From Cephalotrichum gorgonifer (lineage: Eukaryota > Ascomycota > Sordariomycetes > Microascales > Microascaceae), in assembly GCA_900312665.1 (NCBI GenBank), contig ONZQ02000016.1, positions 124,001 through 188,000 of the forward strand: a stretch of 64,000 bases of DNA, in the 5' to 3' direction. Of the stretch, positions 10,758 through 21,890 are shown in pieces. The translations under genes and the position numbers were made by a program. The notes beneath the pieces were generated by a model that was not told where the DNA came from, made no database searches, and worked only from the letters and a program-made list of their open reading frames with translations. Position 1 is the first letter of the stretch; every line of letters begins with the position of its first letter.

Positions 10758-13700
10758 TCATGAAGGCCTCCTAACTAACAGCAGAGAGCTGCCACTATCA
10801 ACAGTGTCTCCGGGTCTAACAAGAACTTCCTCAACGACGTATCCTTCGAATCCAGGGTCCACGTGTACATTGATCTCCATCTTCATTGCCTCCAGGACCA
10901 CGACAACTTGTGCTGTCCGCAGTTTCTCATCTTTATGAACATGCACCTTCCAAACCTTGGCGTTAACGGGAGCCTCGAGGGCTTCAATGGCAGGATCTAC
11001 AGTTATGTGCGCTTAGTATGAGGCTCGCTGAATCATCTCGGACTTTCTCAGGATGTTTTACTTACCAGCCATCAGGGCTTCTATCCTGTCAGAAGAGGCC
11101 TGGCCTCCTGCTTGATCCTCCAAGCACTTCGCCCACGACTCCTTCTCAAGTCTCTGCATCTCAGCTTCACTCTCCATCTGTCTAGAGCGCATCGCCTCAA
11201 CCTCATCCCTTGTGTCTTCCAAAAGTTTGTTGTGCTCTGCCATGTCAAAGTGCGTCTCCCGCATCTTGTATTGATACCTCCCGCTCCTCCACAGAGCCAT
11301 CTCCTTCTCATACTCATCCTCGGTCACTTCGTAAAAGGTAATCACATCCATATCTTCAAACAGCCAGGGCCTCTCCGGCGAGAACCCGTCCTTCGACCCC
11401 ATGACATCGACACCGGGGATCGTAAGTCCCGTGAGCATGTAGCCCCCTGGTCCGTCGGCATTGTACAGCGCCATGCAAGACCCGCCCCATGATACGGCTC
11501 CGGCAGGTGTATATGTCCGCGAGGGGTTCTTCTTAGGAGAACGGAGGCGGTGGCGGGGATCAGCGGGCAGACACTGTGGCAGGGCCATGACGAAGCCGAC
11601 ACCCACCGCGACGAACTCGGCCTTGAGGAAGACATCTTTGAGCTCCTCTCGCGAGATGCCGTTGTTCCTCGCCACGAAGTCAAAGTTATCCGGCAAATAG
11701 GGGGCTTCGCGGCGCTGGTTTGTCATGTACCTCTCAATGGCGTCGGGTATCTTCTTGTGCGTAAACGTGAGCGGGAGGTGGAACGTCCTGTTCGCGATCC
11801 TAGCGTTTCGAAGATCCCCGAGCTTTGACTCGAGGGAGACCAGGTACTCCATCAGGGTCGCCTGGGGAATCTGAAGGCCGTCGTAGTATATCTGCAGAGA
11901 GGTACCGCAGCCGACGGTGTTGATGAGTCCCGTCTTAAAGGAGATGCCGCTATCGGCCTCTTTCAGCTTCCGGTCAAGCGCAGTTGCACGACTCTTGTGG
12001 TTCAAGTCAAAAGACCCCGTTCCGTACTCTACTAGTAGGTAGTTGTCGCCACCCTGGCGGTACGTCACGCGCGGGCGAGCTGCCGTTGCCTCAAGGACTT
12101 TCACCGCGGCAGGGTCGGTGCACCTCTGAGGAACCTCCGAGAGCTGCGCCCGAACTGGCCTAACATCTTCGAAAGAGCCAGTCTTGAGCGCAGCCGCGAC
12201 GCCCTTTAAGTACCTATCGTTTTCGCGGCGGGCCTCGAGGGCCGTGCTGATAGAGACGCGGTGGAACCTCAGCGTGCTCCCCGGCCTCAGCTGTCCAATC
12301 TTCCAGAGATCCGCATGTATGACCGTAAGACTGCAGAGGAATCCACCAAAGTTGGGGCTGTCCATGGGGAATATGACGGGTTCGTCGCCTGTCCAGTTTA
12401 GGCCGCCGAGAGGGTACCCCCATTCGATGACGTTGCTGGGATGCGAGCCGCCGTCGCCGCCGTCCGGTCTGGCCCATGTAGGTCGGGGTCCTATGAGGCG
12501 GATGCCTCCCCTGGCTGCGTTGTGCGAGATCTTCCAGGTGTGTGTGTAGATCATGTCTATGTCCTCGGGGGAGAGGTAGCCTTCCTCGTAGGGGCCGCCG
12601 GTCACCTGGATATCCCAATGCTCGGGGAACTGCACCAAAGCGGATTCGGGTAAACTGGCCGGGGCAAGCAAGGCGGGAGCTTCCTCGGGGATTGGGTGCA
12701 GTGTGAGGTAGTCGCCGGCCTTGAGCGGCCGATTCTGATAGCCACCGATTCCCACCCCCGGGTTGGTTGCCTTCGACCCGAACCATTTGGAAACCGATGG
12801 CAACCCTCCACGAATTGCCAGGTAGTTCCTAGCCCCGGAGGCCGTCTTGCCAATGTTCAATCGCTGGCCAGCACGCACGAAGGTCTTGGTCCAGAGCGGC
12901 ATGGGTTCACCATCCAACGTGGCGTCGACTGGAGCCCCACATAGCGCGATAACGGCACCCCCAAGGAACCGCAAATCGGGGCCACTGAGCGTGATTTCTA
13001 GCGCTTCGACAACGGGCTCGTTCCCAACAAGCATGTTGGCAATCTGGAAGGTAATGGGATCCATGGGCCCCGCGTGCCCGAAACCCCTTCCGAGGGTTGG
13101 CCGCCCGGGGTAGTCCTGTACGGTGGTGTAAGCACCGCCCGACAGCACGTCGATAGCAGCAGGAGAAAAGTCAAAATCATCGAGGAACGCAGTAATGGTG
13201 TTCCCGCTGACGAACGCCGGGGACTGAAGAATCGCAACCAGGAAGTCGAGGTTATTCGGCGGTCCAGTAAGGACGGTCCTTCGCGCGACCTCGATTACGT
13301 TCTGGACTGCTTGCTCGCGGGTAGGCGCATGGTGCATGATCTTGCCGAGAAGGGGGTCTGGGGTTCGCGTTAGTTTAAATACGCCACCGGGGTAGCTGAC
13401 AAAGGAGGGAAGTAATGTACTAGAGGTGACTTACCATAACTCGCGCTGATGCTGAGGCCCGGTTGAATCCAGGTGTCAACGCGCGTCCCTGGCAGCTTGA
13501 ACCATTCAACTTGTTGCAAAATACCGGGAGAGGGCGCGTAGTCCCTGGCGGGATTCTCGGCGCAAACACGGAGTTCAATAGCGTGACCATTCGGCACTAA
13601 TGTCCTCGCCTGGAGCTCCTCGAGGAAGCTGGCCGTCAAACCTCCTCGTCCAGCTCTCTCGGCATCAGCCTGGCGGTACATCAACTCGACAAGGTCAACG

Positions 13701-14871
13701 CCGTAGCACATTTCCGTGATCCCATGCTCAACCTGTAGTCTCGTGTTCATCTCCAGATAGAAGTGATCTCCCGTCTCGTCGTCGACGAGAAACTCCACGG
13801 TCCCTGCCGAGGCGTAATTGACCGACTCAGCGAATCTTACGGCGCATTTAGTCAACCTCTGCCGTAGCTCGGGCATCTTGTTCTCGATGTACGGCGAAGG
13901 ACATTCTTCGATGACTTTTTGGTGTCGCCTTTGGATGGAACATTCGCGCTCTCCAATCGAAATAGCATTCCCCAGGCCGTTTCCAAACACTTGTATCTCG
14001 ATGTGGTGGCTTTTGGGATAGAAGCGTTCCACAAATACGCCCGAGTTCTTGAAGAGTGCACTGCTGCGCTCTTGCACCTTGCGAAAGGAGCTACGGACTG
14101 AGTCTTGCGTCTCGCAGATCAGCAGCCCCATTCCGCCGCCTCCGGCTGTGGCTTTCAACATCACCTATGGAAACACGTTAGCCTATGATATCAGAAGGAA
14201 TTCCGGGGGGGGGGGGTGGGGGGCGGGGTGGGGGTAGCAATCGGAGGTGAGCATACAGGGAATCCAAGACGAGTAGCAATCTCAGCCGCGTCGTCCTCGT
14301 TGTCGACAAGGCCATCGCTCCCCGGAATCACAGGCACGCCTGCACGAATAGCATGCTCCCGAGCGGTATGCTTGAGACCGAGTGACACAATAGTATCGGC
14401 AGCAGGCCCGATGAATGTAAGGCCATTCTGGCTAAGCCGTCTTGGAAAGTCGGGGTTCTCGGATAGAAACCCGTATCCCGGAATGACGGCGTCGACGCCA
14501 TTATCCTTGGCTATCTCGATAATCTGGTCACTTGTACAATAAAGGTCAGTCCGGGTCCAAGGGTGCTATTGCATGGCTCCACTGATTGGAATTTGTCTGG
14601 GGAGAGGGGAAGTAATTCACATGTCAAGATACGCCGAGGTAGCCGGGCCATCGAGCAAGCATGCCTTGTCGGCGAGGAATACGTGGGAAGAGGCCACATC
14701 GGGCTCAGTATATATAGCCACAGTCCACAACCCTAGGAGACTGGATACGCATATTAGACGGCATGGCTTTATAGATATGATAAACGGGAGTTGTTCTCAC
14801 CGAGCGGCATTGATTAACCGGACCGCGATCTCCCCCCGATTCGCTATGAGTACAACTTTCAAGGCGTCCAT
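10758..14871 (-). CDS. Urea-carboxylase-like biotin-dependent carboxylase (lactam cluster)
   Basis: Six exons, all in phase: 14801-14871, 14621-14740, 14257-14530, 13435-14164, 11066-13357, 10758-10996 (1241 aa). Domain order: biotin carboxylase (VVLIANRGEIAVRLI at the start, GYGFLSENP, AGGGGMG ATP-grasp loop, EMNTRLQVEHGITEM), then a KipA/PxpC-like half (GRGFGHAGPMDPITFQIANM), a KipI/PxpB-like half (NTVGCGTSLQIYYDG), and a C-terminal biotinyl domain with EAMKMEI, whose Lys carries biotin. This is the layout of urea carboxylase without the amidase of DUR1,2. In the family, ATP and bicarbonate carboxylate an amide nitrogen using biotin. Because a LamB/YcsF gene is nearby, the substrate may be a lactam rather than urea; that is inference. 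Cytosolic, with no targeting signal. Divergent from the aminotransferase across a 594-bp promoter with a palindrome. Confidence 0.85.
14205..14235. repeat. G-rich homopolymer tract inside an intron
   Basis: A run of twelve G (14205-14216) followed by short G runs separated by T or C, inside intron 3 of the biotin carboxylase gene. On the transcribed strand it is a C-rich polypyrimidine stretch. Likely length-polymorphic. Confidence 0.8.
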
Positions 14872-15154
14872 ATCCGGTGTGGTGCAGGCCGAAACTTCCC
14901 TGCCTTCTGGCAATCGGTCTTATTCACAGGGTGCCAGTGCTTGTTATAAAATGCACGTCGAGGCGCCGATGTCTTGAAAGCCACACCTGTTCCCTCGGTG
15001 CTCTAGATCAACGCGAGCCCAGGTCCGTATTTAGCTTGGAAGCGAAATCAAGCGACGTATCGGTTTGTTACGTAACTCTCAAACGGAGCTATTGATATCT
15101 CTTAGTCCGACAGTCCAATACAAGTACGGGCACTTTAGCACACTTCTCTATCCT

Positions 15155-15225
15155 CCGCCAGCGAAAACTCGTACTCCGATCCGCTAACGCCGCTGGCGGG
15201 GCGTCGGAGGTCCGACTCCGACGCC
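15155..15225. promoter_or_regulatory. Nested inverted repeats in divergent promoter, candidate Zn2Cys6 operator
   Basis: Lies between two divergent starts (14871 minus and 15466 plus). Arms GGCGTCGGAG (15200-15209) and CTCCGACGCC (15216-15225) are perfect complements around a 6-bp spacer, GTCCGA. Just upstream, CCGCCAGCG (15155-15163) pairs with CGCTGGCGG (15191-15199). CGG/CCG half-sites in inverted orientation are the usual targets of Zn2Cys6 dimers. The same 10-bp word occurs at 18818-18827 and 21812-21821. Confidence 0.6.
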
Positions 15226-15465
15226 ACTGCATTGTGCCCCACTTTTGTGGCTCATGTATGTACCGTCCGGACCTGCCTTCCAATCAACGGTTACCGGTCC
15301 TTGGGCCCAGGGGGGTATTCTGGTCCCTATAGGTAGCGAGGTGATAAGGGACGTGATCTTCACTGCGGTGTCTCGAAGGAGAATAACAAAGGGCTGGCTG
15401 CACCTCCTTCCTGGGTTTCTGTCAAGTCATTGGTTAGTTAGCCTCTTTGTTCTACGAGGCCCAAC

Positions 15466-17234
15466 ATGGTTCCCGCTCTTGAGGTCTCTGCGGAAGACCA
15501 ACAGCATGGCTCTGGGCCTAAGCCAGGCGCTCTGAGCCCTGGTGTATCGAAGATCCTGAAAACTTGGCGCGAAAATGTCACCCCAGGATTTGGGACTTTT
15601 CCGGTATATTCGCACAATTTAGCCCCCTTCCACCAGTAGGGGATGTAGTACAGGGCTAACAACGTTGAATAGGTTGTCGTGGACAGTGCTCACGGACACA
15701 CGATCAAAGATGTGGACGGCAAAGAGTACATCGACATGATATCCCAGTTCGCAGTTTCGAACTTCGGACACTCCCATCCCAAAATCGTTGAAGCCGTCGT
15801 GGACCAGATTCGCAAAGTGGCCCTCGTCAACACGTCCTATGTGCATCCACTCTACGCAGAACTGGCAGAGCGTTTGAACAAGGTTGGGAATATACATCCA
15901 TTTTCTCGCGGTGACCATGTAAACCAAGCACCTATAACTAACAGAAGGGGACTGAAGAAATTCGGTTACGACAGTATAGCAGCCATGGTCACTGGCTCAG
16001 AGGCCATCGATGCCTGCGTCAAAATCGCCCGCAAGTGGGCGTACGTCAAGAAGAAGATACCGGCCAACGAGGCGTGGATCCTAACTACGGACTGCTGCTA
16101 CCACGGCGTCACGCTTATAACCATGAATCTCTCCAACGTAAAGGCAGAAAGTATGTCAGCCCCCCCTTTACTTTCCTGTTCCCTCTTATACGCGTGGAAA
16201 TTGTGAAATTACAAGGCTAAGTGCTCTCCACACTTAAGATTTCGGCAAGCATATCCCTCACGTCGGTCCTTTCGGTCCCACGAGTGGGCGATTGGTACGC
16301 TACGGCAACGTCGAGGATCTCCAACAGGTTTTGGAAGAGAGTGGCCATCAGATCGCGGCGTTCATGATTGAGCCTATTCAAGGACTGGCTGGGTATGCAT
16401 GACATCCGTATTTATTTTAATCTGGGACAGAGGGGGACTAATCCTTTGACAGCACAAAGATCCCACCAGAGGGATATCTCAAAGCCGCGCAAGACCTGTG
16501 CCAAAAGCACAACGTTTTGTTTATCTGTGACGAGATACAGACGGGACTTGGCCGGACAGGAACGGACCTCGCTTATCAGCACGAGTCGGTAAAGCCGGAT
16601 CTGGTTGCGCTCGGAAAGGCTATTACTGGAGGTAAGCAAACACACTTAGAATATCCCTTCCCATGTACTATTTTTTCCAGCACCTGTCGAGGGAGGTCCT
16701 GGAGGAGAGATCGATTGCAACTCGGTGGAAGAGATGAAACTAACATAGTCCCCAGGTGTCGTTCCTATGTCGATTGTCATGGGTAAGCGCGAAGTCATGG
16801 AGATTATTCAGCCGTATGATGTAGCCAGCACATACGCAGGAATGCCGGCAGCCTGCGCGGCTGCCCTCGCTGCGCTCGACGTGCTCGAAGACGAGGCCAT
16901 CTCTGCGCGATCGCAGCGCCTTGGTCAATTGCTTGCGGAATTAATTAGCAGTGCCGGTCTCCCTTATGTGCTTGAGCACCGGGGATGCGGTCGTGGCCTC
17001 TTCCAGACGCTGGTCATTGACGAGGTACCGTCAAAGGGCATCACCGCGCGGCGTATAGCCGCTCTCTGCGCGCTCCGTGGCGTGTTGTGTGGGAATACTG
17101 CGAACCGGTTGCGGTTCAGTCCCCCGTTGACAATTTCCGAGGAGGCACTCGCAAAAGCTGTGGAGGTACTGAGTGGTGCGTTTAGCGACGTGGCGACGCT
17201 TGGGGAGTTTCCGGGGTCAAATGGGCTTGATTGA
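15466..17234 (+). CDS. Class III pyridoxal-phosphate aminotransferase (omega-amino acid type)
   Basis: Six exons: 15466-15603, 15673-15882, 15958-16150, 16239-16392, 16453-16631, 16756-17234 (450 aa). Start ATG in good context (CCAACATGG). Motifs: MVTGSEAIDACVKIARKW, IEPIQG, FICDEIQTGLGRTG with the Asp that contacts the PLP ring nitrogen, and VALGKAITGG with the Schiff-base Lys. Most like ornithine/4-aminobutyrate aminotransferases, which move an omega-amino group to 2-oxoglutarate and give a semialdehyde. Intron 2 (15883-15957) uses acceptor CTGAAG. It is 75 nt with no stop, so retention would keep frame. Divergent to the biotin carboxylase and convergent with lamB. In a lactam pathway it would take the ring-opened amino acid. 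Exact substrate not determinable. Confidence 0.85.
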
Positions 17235-17588
17235 GGCCAGCCAGAGTGCATGTTGTTCTAAGAATGTCTAGCCAAATAGTAAATCTATTGAGATATTTGA
17301 AAATATTGAAGCAGAGCATGTAGTATTTTGTCTATATGTACACAGTAGTCGGAGCGAATACCATACACTTCAGCAATTCTCCTGATGGCATTCAATAGAA
17401 GCGCCAGAGTTAAAGACCCCAAATCCACGTTCCTGAGCGTTGTTGTTATAAGGCTGCACTCAAAAGTAGAAAGAAGGATTCCGAATACAGAGGTATTCCG
17501 TTTCCTTTCCATCACAGTCACTTCCTCAGCCATATTCCCAGTGTAAAACCAAGGCTCGCTTCATTCTCATCTATTAAACAAGTCCGGT
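17235..17588. other. Convergent intergenic
   Basis: A tail-to-tail 354-bp spacer between the aminotransferase and lamB. AT-rich, presumably holding both 3' UTRs. No gene seen. Confidence 0.5.
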
Positions 17589-18524
17589 TCATATGTAACC
17601 CATCTTGGAATTGAATGCATCGACCACCTCTCGAGTCGCCTTGACAATGTTGACGCAATCTGGGCTGTCCGAGTGGCAGCAGATGGTCACAAGATTATCC
17701 TTAAGGTCAAAGGTAACCGTCTGACCATCTACGCTGGTAACACTCGACTCCTCGACCTGCTGCGTAACATGCTTCCTAACATCCTCCAACTCCCACGGCA
17801 GCCTCTTCCTCTCAATCACAAGTTTCCCGTCATTGTTGTACCTCACGTCCGCAAAGAACTCGGCCCAAAAGGTCAACCCAGCCTCAGCGGCTGCCGTCTC
17901 CATACACGTTCCCGGTAATCCGATGACGGGAATATCCTTTGGAATACCAGCCATTACGGCCCGCGCTACGTCAAGATCGCGGCAGCAGAGCCCGTACAAC
18001 ATTCCGTGGGGCTTGACATGGCTCAGGCTCATCCCCTCACGCTCCAGGAAGGCTTTGAGAGCGCCGACTTGGTAGACGATGTTGGCGGTGTGCTCCTCCT
18101 GCGACAAAACTAGTTCCCGACGCCCGAAGCCTTGGATGTCGGGGAGGCCGGGGTGTGCGCCTGCCGCGATGTTGAACTCTTTGCAGGCGCGGACGGTGCG
18201 GGCCATGACCACGGGGTCCCTACATTCTCCATTCTCAGCGTCGCCTCAAAAATCAGAAATATGAAGTGAAGGTTAAATTACCCAGCGCTACGAAGCAATA
18301 GTCAGCTTACGGAAACAAGAAAGGTTGTTCTTTTCTTATTTTTCTTCTCTTTTTTTTCACGAATAGCGGGCGGGGGGTGGGGGGGTGGCAGCATACTGGA
18401 AGCCACAGGCTATGTTTGCCTGATCGATAAAGGGGAACAGCTCATCATCCGGCCCTCCCTTGAAGTTCCCGTAAGCTTCGCCTAGATCAACATTGATGAG
18501 GACTTTGCTTTTAATCGGAGGCAT
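17589..18524 (-). CDS. lamB: LamB/YcsF family protein (lactam utilisation / PxpA-like)
   Basis: Two exons, 18397-18524 and 17589-18219 (252 aa, usual family length). Start MPPIKSKVLINVDLGEAYG matches the family N-terminus with its conserved Asp/Glu, followed by GPDDELFPFIDQANIACGF. Exon 2 has AGAHPGLPDIQGFGRREL and HVKPHGMLYG, both hallmark motifs. Bacterial PxpA works with PxpB and PxpC as ATP-dependent 5-oxoprolinase, and A. nidulans lamB is needed to use 2-pyrrolidinone. Here the PxpB/PxpC-type domains are in the neighbouring biotin enzyme. Odd point: after ACGF the family normally reads HAGDP or HASDF, but here the spliced product reads QDPVVM, so the His is Gln and two residues are missing at the exon junction. 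The intron is 177 nt and contains a C-rich run. Confidence 0.82.
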
Positions 18525-18802
18525 CTTGATTAGAGAGGTGGTGCAGATAAGGCCGTGAATTGGAAAGCAATGCGATTGTAACGCTGAGATTATAAGCTGA
18601 GACCCTTGTTGGTTGGTGGGCTTAGGCTGAGATCTCCGCAAATGTATTGAACTCAAGCACTCCCAGGAAGCCTGCAATGTAAATACTTCTATTTCTCACA
18701 TGACTCTTGTCGTCCTTACCTAGTCTGCATCGGGCAAAGCCGGACACCAGTAGGTCCGATGATCGATATCGACCCGGACAGTGGAGCACCCTAACAGACT
18801 CC

Positions 18803-18834
18803 AAGGTCCGTCTCCGTCTCCGACGCCGGACCTT
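18803..18834. promoter_or_regulatory. Candidate regulator site upstream of lamB
   Basis: Perfect inverted arms AAGGTCCG (18803-18810) and CGGACCTT (18827-18834). They enclose the word CTCCGACGCC (18818-18827), which is also present in the divergent promoter at 15216-15225. About 280-310 bp upstream of the lamB start at 18524. Confidence 0.55.
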
Positions 18835-19192
18835 CCCTTCATATCCTCGAGGGTCACGGCCCCCGGACATAAGCGGCCCCGGTGCTTGGTGATAAGCTTT
18901 CCCCGGCCCCATTTACCCCGTACACCTCCGTAGCCCTTGTCGCTTGGAGCCGAAGTCAGTGCGCCATAATCTCCTCGGCATTATTAATCTACATGCGCCA
19001 TTCACAAGTACGGTGGGCACTGATAAAGGGAGCCCGAAGGGCACAGGTCGACACCAGGAAAACTTGGGGCTGGCTGGGGGTGTGACTCGGAGATCCCAAA
19101 AGAATGCAATATCTATTGCACATACCGTGAGATATAGGTCTGTCATAAAATAGCTACAGAATATGAGTTTTATCATTTGTACAAAGCCTTTG

Positions 19193-19219
19193 GCTGAGAC
19201 AGCTGAGACAGCTGAGACG
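19193..19219 (+). repeat. Three tandem copies of a 9-bp unit
   Basis: GCTGAGACA, GCTGAGACA, GCTGAGACG in direct tandem. Non-coding. Confidence 0.9.
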
Positions 19220-19478
19220 AAGGGGCGCACGTGGCTGCTCCCTGCTTTTGATCGTCATGGAAGCTGGGGGATGGACCTGCTTCTTTGGGGTCATGATACC
19301 GCCACACACTTGTCGCACTGTAATGTGCCAAAGACAATGCACACAAGAAAAAATACTGACACTTCGAAGTTCTCTAGAAACAAGAATCTCATCTGATACT
19401 GAGAAGGAAAGCAAAATAAAGCCATCCATCACATTTCCCCTTGGGCAGATCCGCCCAACGCAACTCTCTCCACCTTGT

Positions 19479-21240
19479 TCAAACTGAATTGCTATTATCC
19501 GCACAAGAAAAGACCGAACCAATAGTCCCCTCGCGATAGGCAGCAATGACGGAATCGATGATGCCATACGTCCCACCAACGGTCATAAAAACCCCGAGCA
19601 GTGCCATGAGCCAGTGCAAGTAATACGCTACCGCCTTCATGGGAGATGCAGTCCTCCAATCCCCGTGATCATGTACCCAGAGCCATGCTGGCAAGATCAA
19701 GGCGATGGGCGCGAAGCCCAGGCTCCCAGCTAGGCCCAGGATGTAGTTGAAAATGGGGATGGCGGAGGCTATCAGGAACGCAATGATGGACAGACACACC
19801 GTACAGCAGAGCCAAGTGCCCCAGTGGATGACTGTGTTCGCCTGTAAGTGCTTCGAGTTGCGGAGGATGCGTACAAAGATGTATTTGGCGGAAACATGTA
19901 CCTGCCCGAACAAGCGTGTTAGAATGGGGTAAAGAAGGTGACAGTAAGGGAAGAAAGGCCCCGTGGTGGGCGATGTTGGCGGAGCCTGTGCAGAGGAATA
20001 GAAAGCAGAAGACTTACATATAGACATCCCGTGACTAAAAGACCAAGCAAGCCGATGCCGTAGGCCACCTTCTTCAGCGTCGGGCCGGCGCTACCAAGCG
20101 AAGGCGATGCAACCCACTGCCCGCACCATCGATACACCACCAAGCTAAAGGACAAGTACGATGCCACAACGATGGACATGCAAGCGTACCTAGCGCGTGC
20201 CGGATGTTAGTTAATTTTTAACCTCCACATGACCAACAGCCGAGTTGAACTTCTCAAGAACGGGTCTGGTTCAGGGGTATTCAGGAATGATCTCCACGTA
20301 CAGCGCCTTCTTGTAATCGCGCGGGTTGCGCATCTCAGAAATAACCGGCAAAAACGCCGACGTCCCAGCCCCGGACGCAAAAATCGTCGCAGCAGCCGAT
20401 ACACCCTCCATGAATGACGGGACACCGAACGCATGGTACCCTAGCTCGAAAACCCCCGTCTGCGGCGCAGCAGCGGGCCGCTCATTCAAAGTCACGCCAA
20501 TCACCACGATCAGAACGGCCGTGAAGACCGACGCGAAGCCGGCCCACGTGAGCCAGCCCAGCTTCTCGAACTTGCGTATGCTGGCCATGACGACTATGCA
20601 GACCGTGGCGACGAGGGAGAACCAGTTCGTGCAGGTAGCGTGGTCGGAGAGGGCGTTGAGGGCGGTCGAGGCGCCAGAGATGCCAGACGCGGCGCAGATT
20701 ATCCAGGTCGCGACGAATAGCGCTCCCGTCAACTCGCGGAGGACGCCGCCGCCTACGACGTCCGCCATGTCGGCTATGGAGTGGCAGCGCGGGTGACGGT
20801 TGCGGAAGTTTCCCTGAATGACGCCGACGTAGGTGCTCAGGGCGCCCCAGCCTATGATGTTCAGGGCGCCAGGGACGGCGCCAAGAGAGTACATCGCCGA
20901 CGGGATTGTCATGACGCCCGTGGCGAAGGTCACTAAACCGACAACACACTCACTAGTTAGCATGATATATCCATAGCTGTGGGGAAACTGTACTCGGTGG
21001 GACTTGGTTTCGGAATTTTGACGCACTCTTGAGGAAGATCATGGTAGCCCATATCCAGCCGACGGTGCGGAAGTTGACGCCGTCGGCCGTCGGCTGGAAG
21101 ACTTCGAAATTCTCCGCACCGCTGCCCTCCTCGAGCGACCAATCTTCGCCCGCATGCTTTCGACCCCGTGTAGAAGCTATGTCCCCGTTGTCAAGGGGTA
21201 ATGGGCGCTTAGCGACGCCTTTCTCTAACGTGGCTTCCAT
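19479..21240 (-). CDS. Amino-acid permease of the AAAP (MtrA-like) family
   Basis: Four exons: 21027-21240, 20302-20932, 20018-20189, 19479-19901 (479 aa, all phases agree). The cytosolic N-terminus is hydrophilic. From FRTVGWIWATMIFLK onward there are about eleven hydrophobic segments. ATGVMTIPSAMYSLG is the characteristic first helix of fungal N-type amino-acid transporters, and the last helices include AWLWVHDHGDW. Plasma-membrane uptake of neutral amino acids is the family role; the actual substrate may be the cluster's lactam or amino acid. Its upstream region carries a paired GATA site (21397-21410) and a copy of GGCGTCGGAG (21812). It shares an intergenic region with the divergent cupin gene. 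Confidence 0.85.
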
Positions 21241-21396
21241 GGTTTTCAGGTTGCTGGGCGATAAGATGGGACAACGAGAGATAAGGAGAATTGAAGAGCA
21301 CAGAATGGTACAAATTCAGTCGAGGATCCGCAGGCTATAAGCATCTTCGTCAATTATAGATTTACTTATCTTTGGTGATTCCGAGCTTGGGCCCAG

Positions 21397-21410
21397 CTAT
21401 CTAAAGATAG
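21397..21410. promoter_or_regulatory. Inverted pair of GATA-factor sites
   Basis: CTATCT (21397-21402), AA, AGATAG (21405-21410). Two HGATAR sites face each other with a 2-bp spacer, and a further TTATCT lies at about 21366-21371. Paired GATA sites are typical targets of AreA/NIT2 nitrogen regulators. 157-170 bp upstream of the permease start. Confidence 0.6.
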
Positions 21411-21811
21411 AGCTAGAATCACCTAGGAGTAGGATAGGTAGCACACCCTCCCCCCTGCCCCAGTCCCACTAGGAACCCGATAGGTCGGCAAAATATGGGG
21501 GCGGGCCTGGGGTATGCTTGCTTAGCGTCGAATAGGGCGTATCTATCGTTTCGAGTGTTTCTTAACCTGATACCTGACTGCCGATATGACGTTTGGGTAC
21601 GGTTGCCCGTCGCGCAGGCCTTGACGTAATGGTGGGTGTTATCGTCGGGGCTGAGAGCATCCGTCCCAGGGAAATATTGGGGTCACCAGCCTTGGTCCGA
21701 TGTGCGTCGAATCGCTTGGGCTAGGCGTTTAAAAGCTCCGCTGACTATCGTATTCGTGGATTAGCGTGTCTAAGGGGTGGAGCACGTAGTGGATGTCGGA
21801 CGTCTGCTCTT

Positions 21812-21890
21812 GGCGTCGGAGCTACAAGAAGATCCGATCGGAACTGCCTAGGTCCGGCTGCGGAAGTACCAGATCCAGCTACGGAGCTAC
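21812..21890. promoter_or_regulatory. Candidate cluster-regulator elements
   Basis: GGCGTCGGAG at 21812-21821 is the same word as in the palindrome at 15200-15225 and at 18818-18827. CGGAGCTAC occurs at 21817-21825 and again at 21882-21890, with GGTCCGG and TGCGG half-sites between. CGGAGCTACA recurs at 25560-25569 upstream of the cluster regulator. Confidence 0.5.

Larger units (their letters stand above)
18525..19478. other. Intergenic, lamB promoter side
   Basis: Contains the regulatory element at 18803-18834 and a 9-bp triplicate at 19193-19219. Several short frames here have no family features. It also includes the 3' flank of the permease gene. Confidence 0.5.

Noticed and set aside
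10758..14871. DUR1,2 urea amidolyase
   Set aside because: No amidase domain is present at the N-terminus; the first exon starts directly with the biotin carboxylase NRGE motif.
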